DNA from: Desulfobacterales bacterium
GTDB lineage: Bacteria; Desulfobacterota; Desulfobacteria; Desulfobacterales; JAUCGF01
Assembly: GCA_029940345.1 (NCBI GenBank)
Contig: JAOZRC010000216.1
Coordinates: 1-8,264, forward strand
Length of the DNA: 8,264 nt
Direction: 5' to 3'
Program-made: the position numbers and the translations under genes
Part shown: positions 1 to 6,616 of the stretch, one piece after another
Layout: the number at the start of each line of letters is the position of its first letter
How positions within the stretch are numbered: the stretch's first letter is position 1
Notes under the pieces: model-generated
The model's database searches: none
What the model was told of the DNA's origin: nothing
What the model saw: the letters and a program-made list of their open reading frames with translations, nothing else

Positions 1-10
1 TAGAATTAAT

Positions 11-29
11 TAGATATAACTATTTTAAT
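11..29 (+). repeat. Left arm of a 19-bp perfect inverted repeat
   Basis: The sequence TAGATATAACTATTTTAAT is the exact reverse complement of 450-468. The arms are 420 bp apart. The four bases outside the left arm (7-10, TAAT) are identical to the four outside the right arm (469-472, TAAT). This is the arrangement expected of terminal inverted repeats with a short target duplication, although the AT bias makes a chance match of the four bases fairly easy. Confidence 0.6.
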
Positions 30-449
30 TATATTAATTAATCATAAATTAACTTGAACTCATTACTGCTATATTGATAATTTCATATTTGAGTAGAAGA
101 GAGTATAATCAACGGTGCAAAATTGTCAAAATTATTTACACTTTCCCAGGATCTTTAAAACTCGAAACGATACAAATTCTTATTGTAATTTTCTCTATTT
201 CAGAGTTGTTAAAGGAAACTGAATTTTATAGCATATAAATATAACATATTGATTTATCAAATATTATAATAATTTTAATTTAAGGTTTATATCGCAATTA
301 ATATATTGTGATAGCCTTTAGAATATCATAATTTGAGTAAAAATAACGGCTAAACAGGCCAATTGATTTTTTATCATTTTACTTATGAGTCAATTATTCC
401 ATATCAAAATTTGATTTACTAAATCCGAATAAATACATATTATATGTTT

Positions 450-468
450 ATTAAAATAGTTATATCTA
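450..468 (-). repeat. Right arm of the 19-bp perfect inverted repeat
   Basis: This is the exact reverse complement of 11-29. Its inner 13 bases (454-466) also pair with 491-503, so this arm could alternatively form a local hairpin with that downstream copy. Confidence 0.6.
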
Positions 469-490
469 TAATTATTTAATAATTTAATTT

Positions 491-503
491 GATATAACTA
501 TTT
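491..503 (+). repeat. Third, partial copy of the AT-rich repeat motif
   Basis: GATATAACTATTT is a direct repeat of 13-25 and the reverse complement of 454-466. It lies 24 nt from the latter, so a 13-bp stem is possible. It lies outside the putative 11-468 element, which slightly weakens a simple transposon-end interpretation and favours a small repeat family or a binding-site array. Confidence 0.45.
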
Positions 504-671
504 GAAAATGATTATAGTCCGAAAATATAATTGATATTATTCTTTCAGCCTTCCATTATATTATAACAATTCAAAATAATTTAAATCAAAGAAATTTAAA
601 AATTATCTATAATTTCAGATATTTTAATAGTATTATCGAATAAAAATAAATCATTTTAAATATTAGCCATT

Positions 672-1955
672 CTAAAGTTGTCCGAACACAACTTCAGCCG
701 CAGCGAGAGTAGCATCAATATCTTCGGTTGTGTGTGCTGAAGAAACAAAAAGCGCTTCAAATTGTGATGGCGCCAAATAGATGCCTTGCTGGCGCATCAT
801 TTTATAATAAGTAGCATATCTTTGAAGATCACATTTTTTCGCATCTGTAAAATTGTTAACCGAAGCCCCTGTAAAAAAAAGTCCTGCCATTGAACCGGCT
901 CGATCAGCTACAATTTCAATATTATTTTTGGCCGCAAGCATTTTAAAGCCTTTTATCAGGCGTTCAGTCGTTTCATCCAGCGCTTCATAAAATCCAGGCG
1001 TTTGCAGCAGTTTCAGAGTTGCGATGCCTGCTGCCATGGCAATAGGATTTCCTGAAAGTGTGCCAGCCTGATACACGGGGCCTTGAGGAGCGATATGCGC
1101 CATAATTTCACGCGAGCCGCCATAGACGCCAACCGGCAGTCCGCCTCCGATAATTTTACCAAGGCAGGTGATATCCGGTGAAATTGAAAATAGTGCTTGT
1201 GCGCCGCCATGGGCGACACGAAAACCGGTCATCACTTCATCAAAAATCAACAGGCTTCCATTTTGGCGCGTCAATTCACGCAAGCCTTTCAGAAAACCGT
1301 CATCAGGTCGCACCAAGCCCATATTACCGGCGACTGGTTCGACAATGACGCCCGCAATTTTATCGCCTTGTTGTTCAATTACCTTCCGGACACTGTCAAT
1401 ATCATTATACGGCAATGACAGGGTTAATGCTGCGATGGCTTCGGGGACGCCGGGACTTCCGGGGATGCCCAACGTGGCGACACCGGAGCCGGCTTCGACT
1501 AAAAGCGTATCAGCGTGGCCATGGTAGCAACCATCGAACTTAATGATAATATCACGTCCGGTGACTCCTCGTGCCAAACGCACCGCACTCATGGCAGCCT
1601 CGGTTCCGGAGTTCACCATACGCACGACTTCTATAGATGGAACCGCCTCAATAATTAATTCGGCCAATTCAATTTCAAGATCGGTAGGGGCGCCGAAACT
1701 GGTTCCGCGGGATAAAACATCTGAAATCGCTTTGACCACAGCCGGATGGCGGTGTCCTAAAATCATCGGGCCCCACGAACCGATATAGTCGATGAAACGA
1801 TTGTCATCGGCGTCACAAAGATAAGCACCATCCGCATGATGTATAAAAAGCGGATCCGCTCCCACCGACTTGCATGCTCGTACAGGGCTGTTCACACCGC
1901 CGGGAATAATTGATAATGCCTGGTTAAAAAGTTTATTTGAAATGTCATATTTCAT
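672..1955 (-). CDS. hemL: Glutamate-1-semialdehyde 2,1-aminomutase
   Basis: HemL is a cytosolic PLP enzyme that moves the amino group of glutamate-1-semialdehyde to give 5-aminolevulinate, the second dedicated step of the C5 route to heme, siroheme and cobalamin. The 427-residue product matches the usual length (about 426-430). Visible signatures of a class III aminotransferase are NSGTEA at 115-120, YHGH at 144-147, FDEVMTGFR at 238-246 with D239 expected to hold the pyridine nitrogen, Lys267 in CLGKIIGGG as the Schiff-base lysine, and QAGTLSGNP at 296-304. Every catalytic element is intact. The ATG at 1955 is preceded by AAGGAT (1970-1965) nine bases upstream, which supports this start. It is the last of three same-strand genes and is separated from the small gene before it by 127 nt containing possible hairpins, so it may be transcribed separately. 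No heme gene neighbours it inside the window. Confidence 0.97.
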   Translation of the reverse strand: MKYDISNKLFNQALSIIPGGVNSPVRACKSVGADPLFIHHADGAYLCDADDNRFIDYIGSWGPMILGHRHPAVVKAISDVLSRGTSFGAPTDLEIELAELIIEAVPSIEVVRMVNSGTEAAMSAVRLARGVTGRDIIIKFDGCYHGHADTLLVEAGSGVATLGIPGSPGVPEAIAALTLSLPYNDIDSVRKVIEQQGDKIAGVIVEPVAGNMGLVRPDDGFLKGLRELTRQNGSLLIFDEVMTGFRVAHGGAQALFSISPDITCLGKIIGGGLPVGVYGGSREIMAHIAPQGPVYQAGTLSGNPIAMAAGIATLKLLQTPGFYEALDETTERLIKGFKMLAAKNNIEIVADRAGSMAGLFFTGASVNNFTDAKKCDLQRYATYYKMMRQQGIYLAPSQFEALFVSSAHTTEDIDATLAAAEVVFGQL

Positions 1956-2033
1956 TGTTTTACTATCCTTTCTGTTGGCTTTTATGTTGGAATAGATAAA
2001 TGTGACGCTGAAAGTTGTTCGGCGCAGATTGGC

Positions 2034-2065
2034 AAAAGCCGCATAAGCGGAACGGCTTTCCGCTT
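2034..2065 (-). terminator. Two mutually exclusive hairpins between the small ORF and hemL
   Basis: Read on the minus strand, an 8-bp stem AAGCGGAA/TTCCGCTT (2065-2058 with 2052-2045) closes a 5-nt loop. An alternative 7-bp stem AAAGCCG/CGGCTTT (2059-2053 with 2041-2035) uses part of the same bases and ends directly in a short CTTTTG run. The second could act as a weak intrinsic terminator for the upstream operon and the first as its competitor. The T-run is short, so termination would be partial at best. It lies 18 nt after the stop of the small gene and about 80 nt before hemL. Confidence 0.35.
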
Positions 2066-2082
2066 TACATGAAGAGTACGAT

Positions 2083-2400
2083 TCAGACTAAAACCTGATC
2101 CACCGCTTTTTCAATCTTTTTGATCATTTGGATTAAATTCGCCGGTTCACGGTCTTTGGCAGTACGCAATTCATCGCCCCACTGTCTTAGTAGTGTATTG
2201 TCGATTTTCCGGGTATTGTTATCTTTGGCCCATTCATGCCCTATTTTTTCTCCCAAACCGTCTAAAAGGGTTTGAACCTCATCTGTATTTTCTGGCGGAA
2301 CATTTTTTAAAATTTCCTGAATACGGGCGTTCCACCCTTTGATCAGAAAACTGCCTTCATAAAATGAGCGCAGCCATTTTTGAGTATCACGATTCACCAT
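2083..2400 (-). CDS. Small helical protein of unknown function, coupled to the EndoQ-UvrD gene
   Basis: I do not recognise this 105-residue protein. It has no signal peptide, membrane segment or cysteine, is rich in charged residues, and reads as largely alpha-helical and cytosolic. Notable patches are an aromatic N-terminus with Trp, Phe and Tyr (residues 9-23, KWLRSFYEG region), a central HEWAKDNN segment (about 56-63), and an amphipathic C-terminal helix from about residue 88. It begins only 14 nt after the stop of the EndoQ-UvrD gene and has a strong AGGAGG ribosome site, so the pair is very probably an operon and the protein may serve the same repair process; that link is inference from position only. 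The start is ambiguous: the ATG at 2400 lies just 4 nt from AGGAGG, whereas the GTG one codon later (2397) has a better 7-nt spacing. Confidence 0.8.
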   Translation of the reverse strand: MVNRDTQKWLRSFYEGSFLIKGWNARIQEILKNVPPENTDEVQTLLDGLGEKIGHEWAKDNNTRKIDNTLLRQWGDELRTAKDREPANLIQMIKKIEKAVDQVLV

Positions 2401-2404
2401 ACCA

Positions 2405-2410
2405 CCTCCT
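2405..2410 (-). promoter_or_regulatory. Strong ribosome binding site of the small ORF
   Basis: AGGAGG (followed by T, seven bases matching the anti-SD) lies in the 14-nt gap between the EndoQ-UvrD stop and the small gene. It is clearly stronger than the sites of the other genes in the window, which suggests the small protein is made in higher amounts than the helicase. Its spacing is 4 nt to ATG 2400 and 7 nt to GTG 2397. Confidence 0.75.
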
Positions 2411-2414
2411 ATTG

Positions 2415-5400
2415 CTAAAATAATCCGAGCTGAATCGCCCGCTTCTTGTTTCTTTGTTGCTTGCCCACTTTTTCATATTTTATTAACCGCTTTTCGATAT
2501 CCGCCACAAAAGGCGCTAAAGTCCTGGTTTTTTGCTTCCCGTAGATTGTGCGCTTAACCGCATAACTTAACAAAAGATGCGCCTTTGCGCGCGTCATCGC
2601 GACATAAAACAAGCGACGCTCTTCATTGATATCAGATGCTGTGACGCTAATTTTTTGAAACGGGATATAACCATCTTCACAACCGCTGATAAAAACAACG
2701 GCAAATTCCAGGCCTTTGGCAGCATGCATCGTCATCAGCGTCACTTTTTCGGCGCGCGCTTTGTAAATATCCGTATCGGTTTGCAGGGCTGCGGCAGATA
2801 TAAAACCGGCAACATCATGCGCATATTCGCCTGCCAGGCAGATAACATCCGCCATCAACTCCTGGGTGCGCGGGTTGGCTTCAATCAGCTTCTGAACCCC
2901 GGTGTGCGTATTCAAAAATTGAAGTTTTTGCACCACGGTCATTGTCGCTGTCAGGCGTTTCATATCGTTAATTATCTCCCAAAACCGGATCAGTTTCATT
3001 TTACCGGATTGGCTCTGACCGTTAATTGACGTTTCCCTGATTTTTTCTGAAGCGCTCATAAGAGGAATTTCCAGATCAAGTCCCCAGTTTTTAAAAAGCC
3101 GCGTCGCTTTTTTACCAACGGTGAAATCAAGGCAATCCGCTATTTTTTCAAAGTCCGTGTAGCAACCAGTTCCGCCGGTAATTTTTAACAGGGCAATCAG
3201 TTCGGTTATTCCTTTACGATGAAAAATATTGTCTTTGCTGGCAATCTGAAAGGGAATATTCGCCTTTTCAAAAACATCGGCAATGATCAGGCTTTGAACG
3301 TGGCTGCGATATAAAACGGCAAAATCGGTAAATGCGAATGATTGAGAATTATCTCCGGGACTGACCTTATCGTAATCCATTGAATGAAAACCCAATCCGC
3401 CTGTCATCCGTTCAATCGTCTTGCCAATCATGACAGCTTCCGCCCGGGCTGAAGCCGCCCGCATAATCGTAATTGTTTTACCGCCTTGGGTATTCGCAAA
3501 CATTTCCACCCGATCAGCACTAAATAGTGAATCACGCTCCCTGACATGGATTTCTGTTGCTTTAGGAGGAATCCGTTGATAATTTCTGATTACCTGATGG
3601 GAAGCATCTTGAATGGCCCTGGCTGAACGATAGTTACGGTTGAGGCGAAAGACGCGGGCATTGGGAAACGTGTTTAAAAAGCGGGTGAAACATTCTTTAT
3701 CCGCACCGCTGAAACCGTAAATCGACTGATCCGGATCGCCGATCACACAGACAGCGGCGGGGGGTGCCAAGGCCTGAATAATGCGATGTTGTCCCTGATT
3801 CAAATCCTGGTATTCATCTACATAAACAGATTTAAACCGCTTGTGGCATTTCTGCAGAAAATTCGAGTCGGTTTCCAGAAGATGCACTACCTTATATATA
3901 AGGTCTTCATAATCACATAATCCCTGAAAGAAAAGCATCTGTTGGTAAAGTGTATAGGCTGATCTGAAAAATAATTCATCTGCTTTTTTAACTACCGCAT
4001 TTAACGTACCCTGCGGATTAAGAATCAGTTGTTTGGCGGCGATAATACGATCTAGCAGCCGGTCAGCCTGCCAGGCGATAACAATTCCCTGACGATTGGC
4101 CTGTTTGATCACATCTTTAATCAAATCCTTGCGATCACGGTCATCAATCAAAGTCAAAGCCTGCTCACCCTGATATTCTTTTAACAAAGATAAACAAAGC
4201 CCATGAAACGTATCTACGTGTGGAAGCGTGGGTGAACCTTTAAGTAATATCCTGATCCTTTCACGCATTTCGGCGGCGGCTTTATTGGTAAAGGTAACAG
4301 CCAAAATTTTTTCGGGGACGCTTTTCAACGCCAAAACAGAATGAGCAATCCGATGTGTCAGGGTGCGGGTTTTGCCTGCACCCGGGCCGGCAATAATCAT
4401 TATTGCATCACTGGAATCCGTGGCAGCCTGACGCTGTTGTGAATTCAGATTGGCCAATAACGCCGCTGAAGATATGAATTTGGGGGCTAAAGGTAATTTA
4501 GTCTTTGGTGTGCTGCGGGTTTTCTTAGATTTTTTTTGTCTGACTTTACGGGGCTTGGCAGTCTTTTTTTTTGTTACCGATCCAGGTACGCTAAACAGTG
4601 GTTTCTGGCCTGATAGGCGCTTGATTTCCCCTGGCGCGAACATTGTTATTTTACCATATTCGCCATCATATCCCGGGGAGGTGAACACCTGCCCGCATCG
4701 CATCCGTTTAATGGCTTCGCTTAACAGTGGAATACCGGCATCTTCAATCGTTTCCGGTGCGGTAACGTGTAAAATATCAAATTCGGTTCCTAACTCATTT
4801 AACGCGGTTTCATAATGGTGTTGAACTTTTTTGGACTTCGGCCCGACTCCCACAAGCTCCGATATGATTTCTCTCAAAGGAATGATACTGTAAAAAGGAT
4901 GATGTTTGTCCGGTTTGGCACCTTCTGGCCGGTCCGCCAATTCTTCCACCCGGTAAAGCACACCGAGTGTCAGCGGTTTGCCGCATTCGGGGCATAAACC
5001 ATCTTGTTTTATGGAATCCTGGGGTTTATAGCGCACTTTACACTTACGATGTCCGTCCAGATGATATTTGCCCTCTTCCGGATAGAATTCAAACGTGCCC
5101 AAAAATTGTTCCGCATCACCTGTTTGCAGTGCGGTCCGAATAGCGGGAAAAGACAACTGCGTGTCAAACAGGTTGGCTTCCCTTCCCAGATTGGCAGGTG
5201 AATGGGCGTCTGAATTCGATACCAGGGTGAGGCCGTCAATATCGGAGACCCGCCAGTTCATCGCCGGATCAGAGGAAAGTCCGGTTTCGAGCGCAAAAAT
5301 ATGGGGCGTCAGGTCTTCAAAGCACTCTTCAAGGGAATCAAAGCCGGATTTGGAACCTAACAATGAAAACCAGGGTGTCCAGATATGAGCGGGAATCAAA

Positions 5401-5876
5401 AAGGCGCGATCAGATGTTTCCAAAAGCAATTCCAAAAGATGTTTGGCATCCAATCCCAGGATAGGGCGGCCATCCGATTTGATATTGCCGATTTTATCCA
5501 ACTTCGCATTAAATCGTTCGGCCGATTCCAAATCCGGCAGGAAAACGAGATTGTGATTTTTTCTTACTTTGCCATTTTTTTTATATATACTGCTGATTTC
5601 GGATTCAAGAATAAAGCGCACCTGGCCGCAGCATGATGAAGGAATGTGTTTATCACATTCAGAGGCGATTTCGTCCTTTAATTGAAATAACCCCTCCTCG
5701 GCTGGAATAAGTTTGGCTTTTATTTCGGATAGCCATGCCGGATGGGTGCAATCTCCGGTTGCAACAACGGTTATGCCCTTGATGCGAGCGGCCATATAAA
5801 TATTTTCCAAATCCAGGTTCTTCGCAGTAGAGATGGAATAACGGGAATGAATATGTAAATCAGCGATAAATTTCAT
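2415..5876 (-). CDS. Endonuclease Q (PHP nuclease)-UvrD/Rep helicase fusion protein
   Basis: The predicted cytosolic DNA-repair protein has 1153 residues (numbered from the ATG at 5876). Residues 1-415 resemble endonuclease Q, which nicks DNA 5' of uracil, hypoxanthine and other deaminated bases. PHP metal ligands are visible at H8/H10 (DLHIHS), D42/H45 (TGDCTHP), E91 or E93, H164 and D223/H225 (SNSDAH). The HLDGHRKC stretch with C279, then C295 and C298 (CPEC), is the zinc site. Residues 436-466 are a Lys-rich linker. A complete superfamily 1A 3'-5' helicase follows: Q motif near 477-485, Walker A GPGAGKT (K502), motif Ia TFTNKAAAEM, Walker B DEYQD (687-691), GDPDQSIY (713-720), RNYRS (747-751), TMHAAKGLEF (1049-1058) and VAMTRAK (1092-1098). 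The protein ends in QLGLF, a sliding-clamp motif. The ATG at 5876 has AGGA 6 nt upstream; an in-frame TTG at 5882 abuts the AGGA itself and is unlikely. UvrD alone is about 720 residues and EndoQ about 400, so this is a true fusion with both halves intact. Confidence 0.93.
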   Translation of the reverse strand: MKFIADLHIHSRYSISTAKNLDLENIYMAARIKGITVVATGDCTHPAWLSEIKAKLIPAEEGLFQLKDEIASECDKHIPSSCCGQVRFILESEISSIYKKNGKVRKNHNLVFLPDLESAERFNAKLDKIGNIKSDGRPILGLDAKHLLELLLETSDRAFLIPAHIWTPWFSLLGSKSGFDSLEECFEDLTPHIFALETGLSSDPAMNWRVSDIDGLTLVSNSDAHSPANLGREANLFDTQLSFPAIRTALQTGDAEQFLGTFEFYPEEGKYHLDGHRKCKVRYKPQDSIKQDGLCPECGKPLTLGVLYRVEELADRPEGAKPDKHHPFYSIIPLREIISELVGVGPKSKKVQHHYETALNELGTEFDILHVTAPETIEDAGIPLLSEAIKRMRCGQVFTSPGYDGEYGKITMFAPGEIKRLSGQKPLFSVPGSVTKKKTAKPRKVRQKKSKKTRSTPKTKLPLAPKFISSAALLANLNSQQRQAATDSSDAIMIIAGPGAGKTRTLTHRIAHSVLALKSVPEKILAVTFTNKAAAEMRERIRILLKGSPTLPHVDTFHGLCLSLLKEYQGEQALTLIDDRDRKDLIKDVIKQANRQGIVIAWQADRLLDRIIAAKQLILNPQGTLNAVVKKADELFFRSAYTLYQQMLFFQGLCDYEDLIYKVVHLLETDSNFLQKCHKRFKSVYVDEYQDLNQGQHRIIQALAPPAAVCVIGDPDQSIYGFSGADKECFTRFLNTFPNARVFRLNRNYRSARAIQDASHQVIRNYQRIPPKATEIHVRERDSLFSADRVEMFANTQGGKTITIMRAASARAEAVMIGKTIERMTGGLGFHSMDYDKVSPGDNSQSFAFTDFAVLYRSHVQSLIIADVFEKANIPFQIASKDNIFHRKGITELIALLKITGGTGCYTDFEKIADCLDFTVGKKATRLFKNWGLDLEIPLMSASEKIRETSINGQSQSGKMKLIRFWEIINDMKRLTATMTVVQKLQFLNTHTGVQKLIEANPRTQELMADVICLAGEYAHDVAGFISAAALQTDTDIYKARAEKVTLMTMHAAKGLEFAVVFISGCEDGYIPFQKISVTASDINEERRLFYVAMTRAKAHLLLSYAVKRTIYGKQKTRTLAPFVADIEKRLIKYEKVGKQQRNKKRAIQLGLF
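2418..2432 (-). other. C-terminal QLGLF sliding-clamp-binding motif of the fusion helicase
   Basis: The last five codons before the TAG read Gln-Leu-Gly-Leu-Phe (residues 1149-1153). They follow a basic, probably disordered tail (KQQRNKKRAI). The bacterial beta-clamp consensus is QL[S/D]LF, and E. coli DNA polymerase II ends in the same QLGLF pentapeptide. The extreme C-terminal position after a flexible basic tail is typical of functional clamp motifs. Binding to DnaN is inferred. Confidence 0.75.
4525..4574 (-). other. Slippery A-tracts in the linker codons of the EndoQ-UvrD gene
   Basis: The interdomain linker is encoded by an A9 run (4572-4564) that contains the heptamer A_AAA_AAG in the correct zero-frame phase (4569-4563), as in E. 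coli dnaX. A -1 shift there adds D-C-Q-A-P and stops at TAA 4548-4546, giving a roughly 443-residue EndoQ-only protein. A second in-phase heptamer A_AAA_AAA (4536-4530) meets a -1 stop (TAA 4527-4525) after one codon. No strong upstream Shine-Dalgarno or downstream hairpin was found, so the tracts may merely reflect lysine codons. Confidence 0.35.
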
Positions 5877-5882
5877 TGGCAA

Positions 5883-5886
5883 TCCT
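5883..5886 (-). promoter_or_regulatory. Shine-Dalgarno AGGA that decides the EndoQ-UvrD start
   Basis: AGGA lies 6 nt before the ATG at 5876, a normal spacing. The in-frame TTG at 5882 directly abuts it and so cannot be efficiently used. The PHP motif DLHIHS starts six residues from this Met, as is usual for the family. Confidence 0.6.
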
Positions 5887-6039
5887 GTAATGCAGCTTAT
5901 CTAAAATACAGTGTCAAAAAGGCATATTTTTCAAATAAATATTGAAATACGAACTAATTTTTATTATCGCTTTCATCACTTGATGGTCAAGCTTAAAATA
6001 TATCGCTTCTTACTGTATTCTAATTTCGGTTTTTACAAA
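5883..6039. promoter_or_regulatory. Divergent promoter spacer between the EndoQ-UvrD gene and trmL
   Basis: This AT-rich spacer separates two divergent genes and must hold both promoters. On the minus strand a possible sigma-70 promoter is TTGAAA (5934-5929), an 18-nt spacer and TGTATT (5910-5905), giving a start near 5898 and a leader of about 20 nt. On the plus strand TTAAAA (5993-5998), a 17-nt spacer and TATTCT (6016-6021) is a weak candidate for trmL. All four boxes have one or two mismatches to consensus, so these are only candidates. No operator-like palindrome was seen. Confidence 0.25.
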
Positions 6040-6540
6040 ATGCCCAAAAAAATCATCCCTGTTTCAGATAAACATTGTGAGCGCCATGTCGTGCTAGTCG
6101 CCCCCCAGGTGCATTGGAACACCGGTAATATCGGGCGAACCTGTCTGGGTGCCGATGCGTTTCTGCACCTGATTCAGCCATTGGGATTTTCATTGAAAAG
6201 CAAAGAAGTGAAACGGGCCGGCTTAGACTATTGGCCTGAAGTCAAGCTTTCAGTTTGGGATGATTTTGATAAATTTATAAAGAATGTGAAGCCTCGGCGG
6301 GAAGAAATCGCTTTGCTGACCAAAAACGGTGACAAACTTTTTTGGGAACTTCCTCCTGTGAAAAGGCTTTTTATGATTTTAGGCTCGGAAACGCTGGGAC
6401 TTCCGCAAACAATCCTATCGTCCTACCCGGATGCCACTTATTATATCCCGATAACCGATAAAATCAGGTGCTTAAACCTTTCAACCGCTGTGGGCGTTGC
6501 TTTGTATGAAAGCTTAAATTTTTTATACGTTCAACCCTGA
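6040..6540 (+). CDS. trmL: tRNA (cytidine/uridine-34-2'-O)-methyltransferase, TrmL-type SPOUT protein
   Basis: TrmL methylates the 2'-OH of the wobble nucleotide (C34/U34) of tRNA-Leu isoacceptors with S-adenosylmethionine and acts in the cytosol as a dimer. The 166-residue product has the family's three SPOUT motifs in order: WNTGNIGRTC (26-35), then LGSETLGLP (114-122) and IPITDKIRCLNLSTAVGVA (136-154), which together form the trefoil knot holding the cofactor. Length fits TrmL (about 155-165) better than the larger TrmH, TrmJ or RlmB proteins. The open frame continues upstream to a GTG at 5911, but those 43 codons read as AT-rich spacer and the family core starts soon after the Met at 6040, so I chose that ATG. 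No clear Shine-Dalgarno precedes it. It is divergent from the EndoQ-UvrD gene and convergent with the ATPase gene. Confidence 0.9.
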   Translation: MPKKIIPVSDKHCERHVVLVAPQVHWNTGNIGRTCLGADAFLHLIQPLGFSLKSKEVKRAGLDYWPEVKLSVWDDFDKFIKNVKPRREEIALLTKNGDKLFWELPPVKRLFMILGSETLGLPQTILSSYPDATYYIPITDKIRCLNLSTAVGVALYESLNFLYVQP

Positions 6541-6616
6541 TGGTTTCGTTAAAGTGGTTATTTTGAACCGACCCTGATAACGAATGGCAAAATGGGAATG
6601 TATCGGGCATAGCTCC
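6541..6616. other. Convergent spacer between trmL and the ATPase gene
   Basis: These 76 bases separate two gene ends. Only short inverted pieces are seen (for example GTTCAA at 6530-6535 with TTGAAC at 6563-6568, and TTCGTT near 6545 with AACGAA near 6580); none makes a convincing bidirectional terminator. A 48-codon minus-strand frame starting at 6610 overlaps trmL and is discussed as rejected. Confidence 0.4.

Larger units (their letters stand above)
1..671. other. Gene-free, extremely AT-rich spacer downstream of hemL
   Basis: No credible coding frame is present on either strand; stops are dense everywhere. By eye, G+C is about one base in five, far below the neighbouring genes. The stretch lies 3' of hemL. 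It contains a 19-bp inverted repeat (11-29 and 450-468) and a 13-bp partial copy (491-503), listed separately, plus small AT palindromes such as 403-415. No tRNA, CRISPR pattern or convincing GC-rich intrinsic terminator was seen. It could be an ordinary AT-rich intergenic region, a silenced or horizontally acquired remnant, or a small non-autonomous element; the sequence alone does not decide. Confidence 0.7.

Noticed and set aside
403..415. Palindrome ATCAAA-A-TTTGAT as an operator
   Set aside because: A single 6-bp AT-rich palindrome far from any gene start; expected by chance here.
596..621. Terminator for hemL: TATCT/AGATA stem followed by a T-rich run on the minus strand
   Set aside because: It is a five-base AT-only stem with an 8-nt loop, indistinguishable from chance in this AT-rich DNA.
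2577..3029. Long open frame antisense to the helicase domain (about 150 codons)
   Set aside because: It lies opposite conserved helicase codons, has no family resemblance and no ribosome site; typical of a codon-bias shadow. The same holds for the other antisense frames over hemL, EndoQ and the ATPase.
5877..5882. TTG at 5882 as start of the EndoQ-UvrD gene
   Set aside because: It directly abuts the AGGA ribosome site, while the ATG two codons later has a 6-nt spacing and the usual distance to the PHP motif.
5889..5917. Perfect -35 box TTGACA on the minus strand (5917-5912) as the EndoQ-UvrD promoter
   Set aside because: The only -10 at 17 nt is TGCATT (5894-5889), a poor match, and it would start transcription inside or after the ribosome site.
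5911..6039. N-terminal extension of trmL to a GTG at 5911 (209 residues)
   Set aside because: The 43 extra residues are compositionally like AT-rich spacer, family members begin close to the SPOUT core, and the ATG at 6040 gives the normal length.
6464..6610. 48-residue minus-strand frame starting ATGCCCGAT just after the ATPase tail, preceded by AAGGAG
   Set aside because: The SD-like run is only 2 nt from the ATG, the protein has no recognisable features, and most of it is antisense to the conserved 3' end of trmL.
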